DNA from: Occultella kanbiaonis
Lineage (GTDB): Bacteria; Actinomycetota; Actinomycetes; Actinomycetales; Beutenbergiaceae
Direction: 5' to 3'
Length of the DNA: 64,000 bases
Assembly (NCBI RefSeq): GCF_009708215.1
Contig: NZ_CP046175.1
Coordinates: forward strand, 2,356,001-2,420,000
Shown here: positions 56,376 to 64,000 of the stretch, piece after piece
Layout of the letters: each line of letters begins with the position of its first letter
Numbering within the stretch: the stretch's first letter is position 1
Notes under the pieces: model-generated
Told to the model about the DNA's origin: nothing
Database searches by the model: none
The model's input: only the letters and a program-made list of their open reading frames with translations
Translations under genes and position numbers: made by a program

Positions 56376-57122
56376 GTGGTGAGACGGTTGGTTCGGATGG
56401 GTGGTGTGACCGCACGGGTGGCACACGCCGAGGACCTCGAGGCCGTCCTCCCCGTCCTCCGGGCCGCGCGGGCCGACTCACCGCTCGGCGTCCAACTGAT
56501 CAACCCCGACTCCGGGGCCCTCAACGAACTCCTGCGGGCCTGGTTCGGGATGGAGAACTCCAGCCTGATCATCGCAGAGGTGGACGAGACGATCGTCGGG
56601 CTGGCCCTCGTCCAGCAGATCGACGTGAACCTGTTCTCGGACATCGCCTACCTGCACATCGAGGCGCTCTACGTCGACAACGAGCACCGACGGCGGGGCG
56701 TGGGTCGGGCGCTGATGCACCAGATCGCGGTGGTCGCCGCCCGCTGCGCCGGCGAGCGCGTCGTGACCATGCCGCTCACCGGTGCCCGCAGCGAACAGCG
56801 CTTCCTCTCCGGGCTCGGGTTCGTCCCGGCAGGTTCCCGTCGGATCGCCGAGACCGCCGCCCTGCTCCGCCGCCTGGAGCAGCCAGCCGGCGGCCGTGAC
56901 AAGCGGGTCCGTGGCATCGACGAGCTGATCGCCCGCCGTCGGCGGTCCCGTGGGCTGCCCGAGACCCCGCCCCGGGGGCTCAGCCTGGTGGACCTGGCCG
57001 ACCGCGCGGAGCGGACCGACCGGGCCGATCAGGCGGATCAGGACGGGGCGTCCAGCAGCATGCAGGTCAACCGGGACGTGCAGACCCGCCGACCGGACTC
57101 GTCCGCCACCGCGATCTCGTAG
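56376..57122 (+). CDS. GNAT family N-acetyltransferase
   Basis: Up to 248 aa. The GNAT core covers about residues 12-150: TARVAHAEDLEAVLPVLRAAR, IAYLHIEALYVDNEHRRRGVGRALM with the acetyl-CoA loop R-x-x-G-x-G, and a late GLGFVPAG strand. The target amine is unknown. The C-terminal 100 residues are basic then low-complexity, and the final 28 codons lie over the 3' end of the convergent thioesterase gene (85-bp overlap). This suggests loss of an earlier stop. The start could be GTG 56376, ATG 56397 or GTG 56406; TATGGT at 56336-56341 may be the -10. Confidence 0.83.
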   Translation: MVRRLVRMGGVTARVAHAEDLEAVLPVLRAARADSPLGVQLINPDSGALNELLRAWFGMENSSLIIAEVDETIVGLALVQQIDVNLFSDIAYLHIEALYVDNEHRRRGVGRALMHQIAVVAARCAGERVVTMPLTGARSEQRFLSGLGFVPAGSRRIAETAALLRRLEQPAGGRDKRVRGIDELIARRRRSRGLPETPPRGLSLVDLADRAERTDRADQADQDGASSSMQVNRDVQTRRPDSSATAIS

Positions 57123-57442
57123 GTCGCCGTCGAGCGGCCCAGGTGGATGGCCGTCGCCGTCCCGGTCACCCAGCCCTCCCGCGCGGCGCGGTGGTGGGTG
57201 GCGTTCAGCTCCAGCCCGACGGCGTAGCGCCCGGGTCCCGCGTGCGCGACCGCCGCGAAGGAGCCGAGGGTCTCGGCGAGCGCCGCGGTCGCGCCGCCGT
57301 GCAGGAGGCCGACCGGCTGGGTGTTCCCGGCCACCGGCATCCGGCCGACGGCCCGCTCCGCGCTGATCTCGAGCATCTCGATACCGAGCTTCTCGATGAG
57401 CGTGCCCCGGGTCAGGTCGGCCAGGTCCGCGATGTCAGTCAT
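57038..57442 (-). CDS. Hotdog-fold thioesterase (PaaI-like)
   Basis: This 134-aa protein is of the PaaI/YbgC-type acyl-CoA thioesterase class. The hotdog signature is VGLLHGGATAALAETLGSFAA, with the HGG turn and catalytic acidic residue, followed by LNATHHRAAREGWVTGTA. ATG 57442 matches family starts; the longer open frame lies antisense to polA. Divergent from polA with only 19 bp between the starts, so the two promoters overlap. Confidence 0.88.
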   Translation of the reverse strand: MTDIADLADLTRGTLIEKLGIEMLEISAERAVGRMPVAGNTQPVGLLHGGATAALAETLGSFAAVAHAGPGRYAVGLELNATHHRAAREGWVTGTATAIHLGRSTATYEIAVADESGRRVCTSRLTCMLLDAPS

Positions 57443-57448
57443 GACGCA

Positions 57449-57454
57449 TAGGGT
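57449..57454 (+). promoter_or_regulatory. -10-like hexamer of a probable leaderless promoter (polA)
   Basis: TAGGGT ends 7 nt before the GTG at 57462, in the 19-bp gap to the divergent thioesterase gene. Confidence 0.55.
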
Positions 57455-57461
57455 GGCACCT

Positions 57462-60137
57462 GTGAGTGAGAACGTGCGACCCAAGCTCCTGCTGATCGAC
57501 GGGCACTCGATGGCGTACCGCGCCTTCTTCGCCCTGCCCGTGGAGAACTTCTCCACCTCCACGGGGCAGGCCACGAACGCCGTCTACGGGTTCACCTCGA
57601 TGATGATCAACCTGCTCCGCGACGAGGAGCCGACGCACGTCGCCGTCGCGTTCGACGTCTCGAGTCAGACGTTCCGCAAGGAGACCTACGCAGAGTACAA
57701 GGGCACCCGGAGCGAGACCCCGCAGGAGTTCCGCGGGCAGATCCCGCTGATCGAGGAGGTCATGGCCGCGCTCGCGGTGCCGACCCTCGGCAAGGAGGGC
57801 TTCGAGGCGGACGACATCCTCGCCACCCTCGCTACCCAGGCCAGCGCCGCCGGACTGGACGTGCTCATCTGTTCGGGGGACCGGGACACCTACCAGCTCG
57901 TCGGGGAGTCGGTCACGGTGCTCTACCCGCGCAAGGGGGTCTCCGACCTGGTCCGGATGACCCCGGAAGCGGTCACCGAGAAGTACGGCGTGACGCCCGC
58001 GGAGTACTCGGACCTGGCCGCACTCGTGGGGGAGACGAGCGACAACCTGCCCGGGATCCCCGGCGTCGGCCCGAAGACGGCGGCGAAGTGGATCAACACC
58101 CACGGCGGGCTCGAGGGCATCATCGCGAACGCCCCAGCGATCAGCGGCAAGGCGGGGGAGAACCTACGCGCCCATCTGGACCAGGTGATCCTGAACCGGC
58201 AGCTGAACCATCTGCTCCGGGACATGGAGCTGCCGCTCGGCGTCGATGACCTGGCCCGCCGCCCGTTCGAGCGTGAGAAGGTGCATCAGGTCTTCGACGC
58301 GCTGGAGTTCCGGGTGCTGCGGGACCGGCTGTTCGAGATGACCCCGCAGGACGCCGAGACCGAGGCGTCCGAGGGTTTCGACCTGGACGTCACCGCGCTC
58401 GCGCCGGGTGGCCTGCCCGCCTGGCTGGAAGCCCGCGCCGGTGCCGAGGTGGGCCTGGATGTGCGCGGCTCCGCGGCTCAGGGCAGCGGGGACGCGTGGG
58501 GTCTGGCGCTGGCGGCCGACGGCGGCACCGCCCTCACGATCGATCTCGCCGACATCTCGGTCGAGGACGAGACGGCGCTCGCGGCGTGGCTCGCGGACCC
58601 GGCCGCACCCAAGGTGGTGCACGAGGCCAAGGCAGCGTGGCACAGCCTGGACGGGCGCGGCCTCGTTCTCGACGGCATCACCTTCGACACCGCCATCGGC
58701 GCCTACCTGTGCCACCCGGACCAGCGCAGCTTCACGCTCGCGGACCTGTCCGTGCGGTACCTGCACCGGGAACTGCGCGCCGGCGAGGACGACTCCGGTC
58801 AGCAGATGCTCGTCCTGGAGGGTCCCGCCGAGGATGAGATCGGCGCCGTCCGGGCCGCCGCCGTCCTCGATCTGGCCGCCGCCTTGCGCACCGACCTCGC
58901 GGACCGGGGTGCGGCCGAGCTGCTCACCGATCTCGAGCTGCCGGTGGCCGCGGTCCTCGCCGAGATGGAGAAGGCCGGCATCGCCGCGGACGTCGACTAC
59001 CTCAACGAGCTCGAGAGCCAGTTCGGCGACGCGGTCACCGCTGCCGCGACCAAGGCCTACGAGGTGATCGGCCGCGAGGTGAACCTGTCCTCCCCGAAGC
59101 AGCTCCAGGAGGTCCTCTTCGACGAGCTCGGGATGCCGAAGACCCGCAAGACCAAGACCGGGTACACGACGGACGCCGACGCCCTCGCGGACCTGTACGC
59201 CAAGACCGAGCACCCGTTCCTGGAGCACCTGCTCATCCACCGGGACCAGATCCGGCTCCGGCAGACGGTCGAGGGGCTCCTGCGCACCGTGGCCCCGGAC
59301 GGGCGGATCCACACCACCTACTCCCAGACGATCGCGGCCACCGGCCGGTTGTCGTCGGCGGACCCGAACCTCCAGAACATCCCGATCCGCACCGAGGAGG
59401 GGACCCGGATCCGAGCCGCGTTCGTCGTCGGTTCCGGCTACGAGAACCTGCTCACGGCCGACTACTCCCAGATCGAGATGCGCATCATGGCGCACCTGTC
59501 CGGGGACGCCGGTCTGATCGAGGCGTTCCGGTCGGGGGAGGACCTGCACTCGTTCGTCGGGTCGCGGGTGTTCGAGGTGGAGCCGGAGGAGGTCACCGCC
59601 GCGATGCGCTCGAAGATCAAGGCGATGTCCTACGGGCTCGCCTACGGCCTGTCCGCGTTCGGGCTGTCCAAGCAGTTGAAGATCGAGACGTCCGAGGCCC
59701 GCACCCTCATGGACGGCTACTTCGAGCGCTTCGGCGGCGTCCGCGACTATCTCGCCTCCGTGGTCGCGCAGGCCCGCACCACCGGCTACACCGAGACCAT
59801 CCTCGGCCGCCGGCGGTACCTGCCGGACCTCACCTCGGACAACCGGCAGCGTCGGGAGATGGCCGAGCGGATGGCACTGAACGCGCCCATCCAGGGCAGC
59901 GCGGCGGACATCATCAAGGTCGCGATGATCGGGGTGGAGCGGGCCCTGCGCGAGCAGGGGCTGACGTCCCGCCTGCTGCTCCAGGTGCACGACGAGCTCG
60001 TGGTCGAGGTCGCACCCGGTGAGGCCGAGGCGGCGGAGGCGGTGCTGCGCGAGCAGATGGGCGCTGCCGCGGACCTGGCGGTGCCGCTGGACGTCTCCGT
60101 CGGCACCGGGAAGAGCTGGCGCGACGCGGGTCACTGA
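57462..60137 (+). CDS. polA: DNA polymerase I
   Basis: This 891-aa protein serves Okazaki-fragment processing and repair. The N-terminal 5'-3' exonuclease/flap domain opens LLLIDGHSMAYRAFFAL and has GEVTSDNLPGIPGVGPKTA-type residues (here GETSDNLPGIPGVGPKTA). The middle domain (about 310-480) keeps the fold but lacks the DxE proofreading motif, as usual in Actinobacteria. The polymerase domain has motif A DYSQIEMRIMAHLSGD, the O-helix RSKIKAMSYGLAYGLS and motif C QVHDELVVE. GTG 57462 is selected by the -10 element; upstream frame is antisense to the thioesterase. Confidence 0.97.
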   Translation: MSENVRPKLLLIDGHSMAYRAFFALPVENFSTSTGQATNAVYGFTSMMINLLRDEEPTHVAVAFDVSSQTFRKETYAEYKGTRSETPQEFRGQIPLIEEVMAALAVPTLGKEGFEADDILATLATQASAAGLDVLICSGDRDTYQLVGESVTVLYPRKGVSDLVRMTPEAVTEKYGVTPAEYSDLAALVGETSDNLPGIPGVGPKTAAKWINTHGGLEGIIANAPAISGKAGENLRAHLDQVILNRQLNHLLRDMELPLGVDDLARRPFEREKVHQVFDALEFRVLRDRLFEMTPQDAETEASEGFDLDVTALAPGGLPAWLEARAGAEVGLDVRGSAAQGSGDAWGLALAADGGTALTIDLADISVEDETALAAWLADPAAPKVVHEAKAAWHSLDGRGLVLDGITFDTAIGAYLCHPDQRSFTLADLSVRYLHRELRAGEDDSGQQMLVLEGPAEDEIGAVRAAAVLDLAAALRTDLADRGAAELLTDLELPVAAVLAEMEKAGIAADVDYLNELESQFGDAVTAAATKAYEVIGREVNLSSPKQLQEVLFDELGMPKTRKTKTGYTTDADALADLYAKTEHPFLEHLLIHRDQIRLRQTVEGLLRTVAPDGRIHTTYSQTIAATGRLSSADPNLQNIPIRTEEGTRIRAAFVVGSGYENLLTADYSQIEMRIMAHLSGDAGLIEAFRSGEDLHSFVGSRVFEVEPEEVTAAMRSKIKAMSYGLAYGLSAFGLSKQLKIETSEARTLMDGYFERFGGVRDYLASVVAQARTTGYTETILGRRRYLPDLTSDNRQRREMAERMALNAPIQGSAADIIKVAMIGVERALREQGLTSRLLLQVHDELVVEVAPGEAEAAEAVLREQMGAAADLAVPLDVSVGTGKSWRDAGH

Positions 60138-60162
60138 CGGGTGCGGGCCGGTCGTCGCCCCT

Positions 60163-60229
60163 TGGGCACCGCGGGGTCCTCGCACCCTGGGCACCGCGGG
60201 TCCTCGGACACTGGTCGCCGCGGGTCCGG
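60163..60229. repeat. Imperfect tandem repeat between convergent genes
   Basis: Two and a half to three units of about 24 bp share the core GGGCACCGCGGGTCCTCG; the third is degraded (GGTCGCCGCGGGTCC). They fill the gap between polA and the methyltransferase gene and can fold into GC-rich hairpins, possibly standing in for a terminator. Confidence 0.6.
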
Positions 60230-60237
60230 CCAGGAGG

Positions 60238-61068
60238 TCAGCCCGGCAGCCGGGTCCGCAGGATCACGGTCCCTGGCAGCAGAGCTCCCCGCTCCGGCCC
60301 CCAGCCGCCCCACATGTTCGCGTTGTCCGGGGGCCACTCCGGCTCGATCAGGTCCTCGATGACGAGGCCGGCCCCGATGACGTCCCGGACATGGTCGCCG
60401 ATGGTCCGGTGGAACTCGGCGTAGAGCGGTTCGCCGGCGTCGTCGGTCTCGACGTAGGGCGTGCGGTCGAAGTAGGACCGGACCGCGGTCAGCCCGTGCG
60501 CGCTCGGGTCGTCGGGGAACGCCCACCGGATCGGGTGGGTCACCGAGAACACCCACAACCCGCCCGGGCGCAGCACCCGCGCCACTGCTGCGTGCACCCG
60601 CTCGGCGTCGGGCACGAACGGCAGCGCCCCGAACGCCGTGAACACCACGTCGAACGAGGCGTCCGCGAACGGTAGGTCGCGGGCGTCGGCCACCACGGTC
60701 GGCACGCCGATCCCGGTCGCGGCGTCCAGCGCCGCGGCCGCGGCCACCATCCCCGGCGCCACGTCCGTCGCGACCACGTCCAGCACGCCCCGCGAACGCA
60801 ACCACCGGGAGCACTGCGCCGCCCCGGCGCCGACCTCCAGCACCGAACGGGAGGCGAGGTCCGCCGTCGGCCCTAAGAACTGGGCCCGCTCCTCCCGCAG
60901 CCCCTCCGGGCACCAGCAGAAGTCCGCCGCCCCCAGGAACTCGCCGTGCTCGCCCAGGTACTCCTGCGCACCCTCGCTCCACCAGGCGGCGTTCGCGCCC
61001 GCCGCCCGGCCGCCGTCGACCTGCTCGTACCCGGCCCTCGCCAACGGCCCGCGCCGATCGGTCCCCAT
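60238..61068 (-). CDS. SAM-dependent methyltransferase
   Basis: This 276-aa class I methyltransferase has motif I VLEVGAGAAQ, acidic residue D in VVATDVAPGM, and motif II/III DLPFADASFDVVFTAFGAL, with the post-motif RVLRPGGLWVFSV. The C-terminal region with EFHRTIGDHVRDV and WPPDNANMWGGWGP is typical of small-molecule methyltransferases in Actinobacteria. Substrate unknown. GGGAGGA stands ahead of the ATG. Convergent with polA and divergent from the phosphofructokinase gene. Confidence 0.87.
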   Translation of the reverse strand: MGTDRRGPLARAGYEQVDGGRAAGANAAWWSEGAQEYLGEHGEFLGAADFCWCPEGLREERAQFLGPTADLASRSVLEVGAGAAQCSRWLRSRGVLDVVATDVAPGMVAAAAALDAATGIGVPTVVADARDLPFADASFDVVFTAFGALPFVPDAERVHAAVARVLRPGGLWVFSVTHPIRWAFPDDPSAHGLTAVRSYFDRTPYVETDDAGEPLYAEFHRTIGDHVRDVIGAGLVIEDLIEPEWPPDNANMWGGWGPERGALLPGTVILRTRLPG

Positions 61069-61162
61069 GGGTCCTCCCTCGTTCGGCGTCAGCCTAGACT
61101 CGAACCCGGGCGGCCCTGATGCCGAGCGACCAGCCGACGGGAATCGACATCAGGGAGTGGCC

Positions 61163-62188
61163 ATGCGCATCGGACTGATCACCGGGGGCGGCGACTGCGC
61201 CGGACTGAACGCCGCGATCCGGGCGGTCGTCAAGCATGCACACGGCTCCTACGGGCACTCGGTGACCGGTTTTCGCAACGGCTGGCGCGGCGTGGCCGAG
61301 GGCGACGTCCGACCGCTCGCCCGCGACGACATCCGCGGCGTGCTGGCGCTCGGCGGGACGCTGCTCGGCACCGCACGGTTCCACCCGCACTCGGAGCCCG
61401 GTGGCATGGACGCGGTGCTGGCCACCCTGGAGGCGGAGCGGATCGACGCGATGATCTGCGTGGGCGGGGACGGCACCCTGCACGCGGCGAGCGTCGTGGC
61501 CGAGCACGGGGTGAACGTCATCGGGATCCCGAAGACCATCGACAACGACGTCGAGGGCACCGACGCCTCGATCGGATTCGAGACCGCCGTGCACGTCGCC
61601 ACGGAGGCGATCGACCGCCTGCACACCACCGCCGAGTCGCACAACCGGGTCATGGTGGTCGAGGTGATGGGCCGGCACGCCGGCTGGATCGCCGTGCAGG
61701 CCGGCATCGCCGGCGGCGCCGAGATCGTCCTCGCACCGGAGGCACCGTTCGACATGGACCGGGTGGTCCGCACACTCAAGCACCGGCACCGGGCTCACGC
61801 GTCGTTCTCCATCGTGGTGGTGGCCGAGGGTGCCGTGCCCGCCGAGGGCACGTCGTTCGAGTTCGAGACCCGGCTCGGCCCGCACGGCGAGATCATCGCC
61901 GGTTCCACGGGGGAGCGGGTCGCCGCCGAGATCGCCGCGCGCACCGGGTTCGAGACCCGGGTCACGGTGCTCGGTCACGTGCAGCGCGGGGGCACGCCGC
62001 TCCCGGGTGACCGGATCCTCGCCTCCCGGTTCGGCTACGCCGCGGTGGAGGCCCTCGCCGAGGGCCGCAGCGCCGTCATGACCGCGCTGCGCGGGGACCG
62101 GGTCGAACTGGTGCCGCTGAGCGAGGTCGCGGGCCGGTTGAAGCGGGTCCCGGACGAATTGATCGCGGTCGCGTCCGCGCTGGCGTGA
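61163..62188 (+). CDS. pfkA: 6-phosphofructokinase
   Basis: This 341-aa enzyme phosphorylates fructose 6-phosphate. The nucleotide loop starts IGLITGGGDCAGLNAAIR. The phosphoryl-donor site reads CVGGDGTL, with Gly at the position where PPi-dependent enzymes have Asp. The next motif is IPKTIDNDVEGTD, with Lys where classical ATP enzymes have Gly. This mixed Gly/Lys signature is typical of actinobacterial group III enzymes, usually ATP-dependent, but donor choice is uncertain from sequence. VEVMGRHAG and HVQRGG form the sugar site. GGGAG lies 7-11 nt before ATG 61163. Confidence 0.93.
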   Translation: MRIGLITGGGDCAGLNAAIRAVVKHAHGSYGHSVTGFRNGWRGVAEGDVRPLARDDIRGVLALGGTLLGTARFHPHSEPGGMDAVLATLEAERIDAMICVGGDGTLHAASVVAEHGVNVIGIPKTIDNDVEGTDASIGFETAVHVATEAIDRLHTTAESHNRVMVVEVMGRHAGWIAVQAGIAGGAEIVLAPEAPFDMDRVVRTLKHRHRAHASFSIVVVAEGAVPAEGTSFEFETRLGPHGEIIAGSTGERVAAEIAARTGFETRVTVLGHVQRGGTPLPGDRILASRFGYAAVEALAEGRSAVMTALRGDRVELVPLSEVAGRLKRVPDELIAVASALA

Positions 62189-62250
62189 GCCTCGGTGCCC
62201 GGGTGTCGCGGCCGACATCGGGGCTGGTAGCGATGCCTGGCCGGACACGA

Positions 62251-62256
62251 TAGACT
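62251..62256 (+). promoter_or_regulatory. Probable -10 element of rpsA
   Basis: TAGACT about 140 bp before the rpsA ATG would give an untranslated leader of roughly 134 nt. The leader holds no clear hairpin or known riboswitch; length suggests a site for S1 autoregulation. Confidence 0.4.
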
Positions 62257-62396
62257 AGTAGACGGCTTTTCGTGCCCTCCTGCGCCGCCCGGTGATCGGA
62301 ACTCCGATGACCATGGGAACACACGGTTCGCGGGGGCTACGTGTGCCACCAGCCCCTGTCCGTACTATTCCTGTCCACATCGGAGTCCAACACTCT

Positions 62397-63896
62397 ATGA
62401 CTATCACCACCCCCGCCACGACGAAGGTCCCGCAGGTCGCGATCAACGACATCGGCTCGGAAGAAGACTTCCTCGCAGCCGTCGATGCGACCATCAAGTA
62501 CTTCAACGACGGAGACATCGTCGAGGGCACCGTCGTCAAGGTCGACCGGGACGAGGTCCTCCTCGACATCGGTTACAAGACCGAAGGCGTCATCCTTTCC
62601 CGCGAGCTCTCCATCAAGCACGACGTCGACCCCGATGAGGTCGTCTCCGTGGGTGAGCGCGTCGAGGCCCTCGTCCTCCAGAAGGAGGACAAGGAGGGTC
62701 GTCTGCTCCTGTCCAAGAAGCGCGCGCAGTACGAGCGGGCCTGGGGCACGATCGAGAAGATCAAGGAGGAGGACGGCGTCGTCACCGGCACCGTCATCGA
62801 GGTCGTCAAGGGCGGCCTCATCCTCGACATCGGCCTGCGTGGCTTCCTGCCCGCCTCCCTCGTGGAGATGCGCCGGGTCCGCGACCTCCAGCCGTACATC
62901 GGCCAGGAGATCGAGGCCAAGATCATCGAGCTGGACAAGAACCGCAACAACGTGGTCCTGTCCCGTCGCGCCTGGCTCGAGCAGACCCAGTCCGAGGTTC
63001 GTTCCACCTTCCTGCAGACGCTGCAGAAGGGTCAGGTCCGCCCCGGTGTGGTCTCCTCCATCGTCAACTTCGGTGCGTTCGTGGACCTCGGCGGCGTCGA
63101 CGGTCTCGTCCACGTCTCCGAACTGTCCTGGAAGCACATCGACCACCCGAACGAGATCGTGGAGGTCGGCCAGGAGGTCACCGTCGAGGTCCTCGACGTC
63201 GACTTCGACCGCGAGCGTGTCTCCCTGTCGCTGAAGGCGACCCAGGAGGACCCGTGGCAGGCCTTCGCCCGCACGCACGCCATCGGGCAGGTCGTGCCGG
63301 GTAAGGTCACCAAGCTCGTTCCGTTCGGTGCGTTCGTGCGCGTCGAGGACGGCATCGAGGGCCTGGTCCACATCTCCGAGCTGGCCCAGCGCCACGTGGA
63401 GCTGCCGGAGCAGGTCGCGAAGGTCGACGACGAGGTGTTCGTCAAGGTCATCGACATCGACCTCGAGCGTCGCCGGATCTCGCTGTCCCTCAAGCAGGCC
63501 AACGAGGGCGTCGACCCCAGCAGCGACGACTTCGACCCGTCCATGTACGGCATGGCGGCGGAGTACGACGAGCAGGGCAACTACAAGTACCCCGAGGGCT
63601 TCGACCCGGAGACGAACGAGTGGCTCGAGGGCTACGACACCCAGCGCGAGGCATGGGAGGCGCAGTACGCGCTGGCCCAGGCTCGCTGGGAGGCCCACAA
63701 GCAGCAGGTCGCGGCGGCCATCGAGGCCGACGCCGACCCGGGCACCTCCTCCAGCAGCTCCTCGTCGTCGTCGTCCTCCTCCTCGGACTCGGGCTCGGAC
63801 TCCTCGTCCTACAGCTCGGCTCCGGTCGAGGCGGCCGGCACGCTGGCCTCCGACGAGGCCCTCGCCGCACTGCGCGAGAAGCTGACCGGCGGCTGA
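62397..63896 (+). CDS. rpsA: 30S ribosomal protein S1
   Basis: 499 aa with four S1 RNA-binding domains, at about 40-110, 125-195, 210-280 and 295-370. Each shows the GxVxxVxxxGxFVxL pattern (for example VRPGVVSSIVNFGAFVDLGG and VVPGKVTKLVPFGAFVRVED). Four rather than six domains is usual in Actinobacteria. The C-terminal tail is rich in Tyr/Glu and then has a serine run with interspersed Asp (about residues 450-478). ATG 62397 starts the conserved N-terminus; an in-frame start at 62292 lacks support. Followed by a strong terminator. Confidence 0.96.
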   Translation: MTITTPATTKVPQVAINDIGSEEDFLAAVDATIKYFNDGDIVEGTVVKVDRDEVLLDIGYKTEGVILSRELSIKHDVDPDEVVSVGERVEALVLQKEDKEGRLLLSKKRAQYERAWGTIEKIKEEDGVVTGTVIEVVKGGLILDIGLRGFLPASLVEMRRVRDLQPYIGQEIEAKIIELDKNRNNVVLSRRAWLEQTQSEVRSTFLQTLQKGQVRPGVVSSIVNFGAFVDLGGVDGLVHVSELSWKHIDHPNEIVEVGQEVTVEVLDVDFDRERVSLSLKATQEDPWQAFARTHAIGQVVPGKVTKLVPFGAFVRVEDGIEGLVHISELAQRHVELPEQVAKVDDEVFVKVIDIDLERRRISLSLKQANEGVDPSSDDFDPSMYGMAAEYDEQGNYKYPEGFDPETNEWLEGYDTQREAWEAQYALAQARWEAHKQQVAAAIEADADPGTSSSSSSSSSSSSSDSGSDSSSYSSAPVEAAGTLASDEALAALREKLTGG

Positions 63897-63916
63897 TCCA
63901 GCCCCACGCAGTACCT

Positions 63917-63955
63917 CGACGGCCCGTCACCCCGCACCGGGGTGGCGGGCCGTCG
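63917..63955 (+). terminator. 17-bp hairpin after rpsA
   Basis: Positions 63917-63933 pair with 63939-63955 across a 5-nt loop, including one G-T pair. It stands 20 nt after the rpsA stop. Confidence 0.85.
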
Positions 63956-63968
63956 CCGTCGGCGCACG

Positions 63969-63974
63969 TAGGCT
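63969..63974 (+). promoter_or_regulatory. -10-like hexamer of a probable leaderless promoter
   Basis: TAGGCT ends 6 nt before the GTG at 63981. Confidence 0.5.
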
Positions 63975-63980
63975 GCACGG

Positions 63981-64000
63981 GTGCCCGCCCTGAACCGCAC
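63981..64000 (+). CDS. coaE: 5' end of the next gene, probably dephospho-CoA kinase
   Basis: Only the first six codons are in the window, starting GTG and reading VPALNR. The call rests on gene order: coaE follows rpsA in most Actinobacteria. The -10 hexamer 6 nt upstream supports the start. Product not verifiable here. Confidence 0.4.

Noticed and set aside
62337-63698. Minus-strand open frame opposite rpsA
   Set aside because: Leu/Asp-rich pseudo-protein produced by antisense of the codon-biased S1 gene.
63745-63815. Serine-codon repeat in rpsA as a genomic repeat element
   Set aside because: It is a coding low-complexity Ser/Asp tail in frame with rpsA.

Overview
The window is very GC-rich and gene-dense, with GTG starts and ATGA/GTGA overlaps throughout. 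It carries PafA (Pup ligase), a PdtaR-type ANTAR response regulator, Pol I without 3'-5' exonuclease residues, a four-domain S1 protein and many leaderless-looking starts. Together these point to an actinobacterium, probably of the order Micrococcales; the genus cannot be fixed from sequence alone. The backbone order (hisF-hisI-trpE-trp membrane protein-trpC-trpB-trpA-lgt ... pyk ... pdtaR-polA-rpsA-coaE) is the classic actinobacterial chromosomal arrangement.

Region 1 (1-22.9 kb) is housekeeping. It holds the pafA 3' end, an FKBP lipoprotein, hisF, a heterodimeric ABC exporter with one degenerate ATP site, and a translationally coupled his/trp run (hisI-trpE-TIGR02234-like protein, small membrane proteins, trpC-trpB-trpA-lgt). 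It ends with gltBD behind a convincing GlnR-type half box, then pyruvate kinase and a strong terminator.

Region 2 (22.9-38.5 kb) is lineage-specific. It contains five tandem paralogous lipoproteins of unknown function, a pseudokinase-flippase membrane fusion, and a Tat-type class A beta-lactamase lipoprotein divergent from a LysR regulator across a T-N11-A dyad. It also has a second serine hydrolase, a SUMF1-like protein, DUF1345/cupin genes sharing a divergent promoter, an ion channel, and two decayed genes (a frameshifted unknown and a truncated endonuclease V).

Region 3 (38.9-55.4 kb) looks like an acquired catabolic island. By eye its base composition is less extreme, an IS3-type transposase remnant lies inside it, and a tRNA gene closes it. 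It encodes a three-domain dehydroshikimate-dehydratase-like protein, a shikimate dehydrogenase homologue with its TetR regulator, two coupled IclR regulators, and a TRAP transporter. Divergent from the transporter is a three-gene operon for an acylating aldehyde dehydrogenase, a short citrate-synthase/citryl-CoA-lyase-like enzyme and a ThDP enzyme. A perfect 24-bp palindrome sits between the tetR and iclR units. The most economical reading is uptake of an organic acid, ThDP-dependent C-C cleavage, oxidation to an acyl-CoA, and a citrate-synthase-type step. The substrate is unknown and I regard this as the most interesting system in the window. The island ends with an exported beta-propeller protein and a small tRNA with a CAA anticodon.

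Region 4 (55.5-64 kb) returns to the backbone: pdtaR, a GNAT gene overlapping a convergent thioesterase, polA, a methyltransferase, 6-phosphofructokinase, rpsA and the first codons of a gene in the coaE position.
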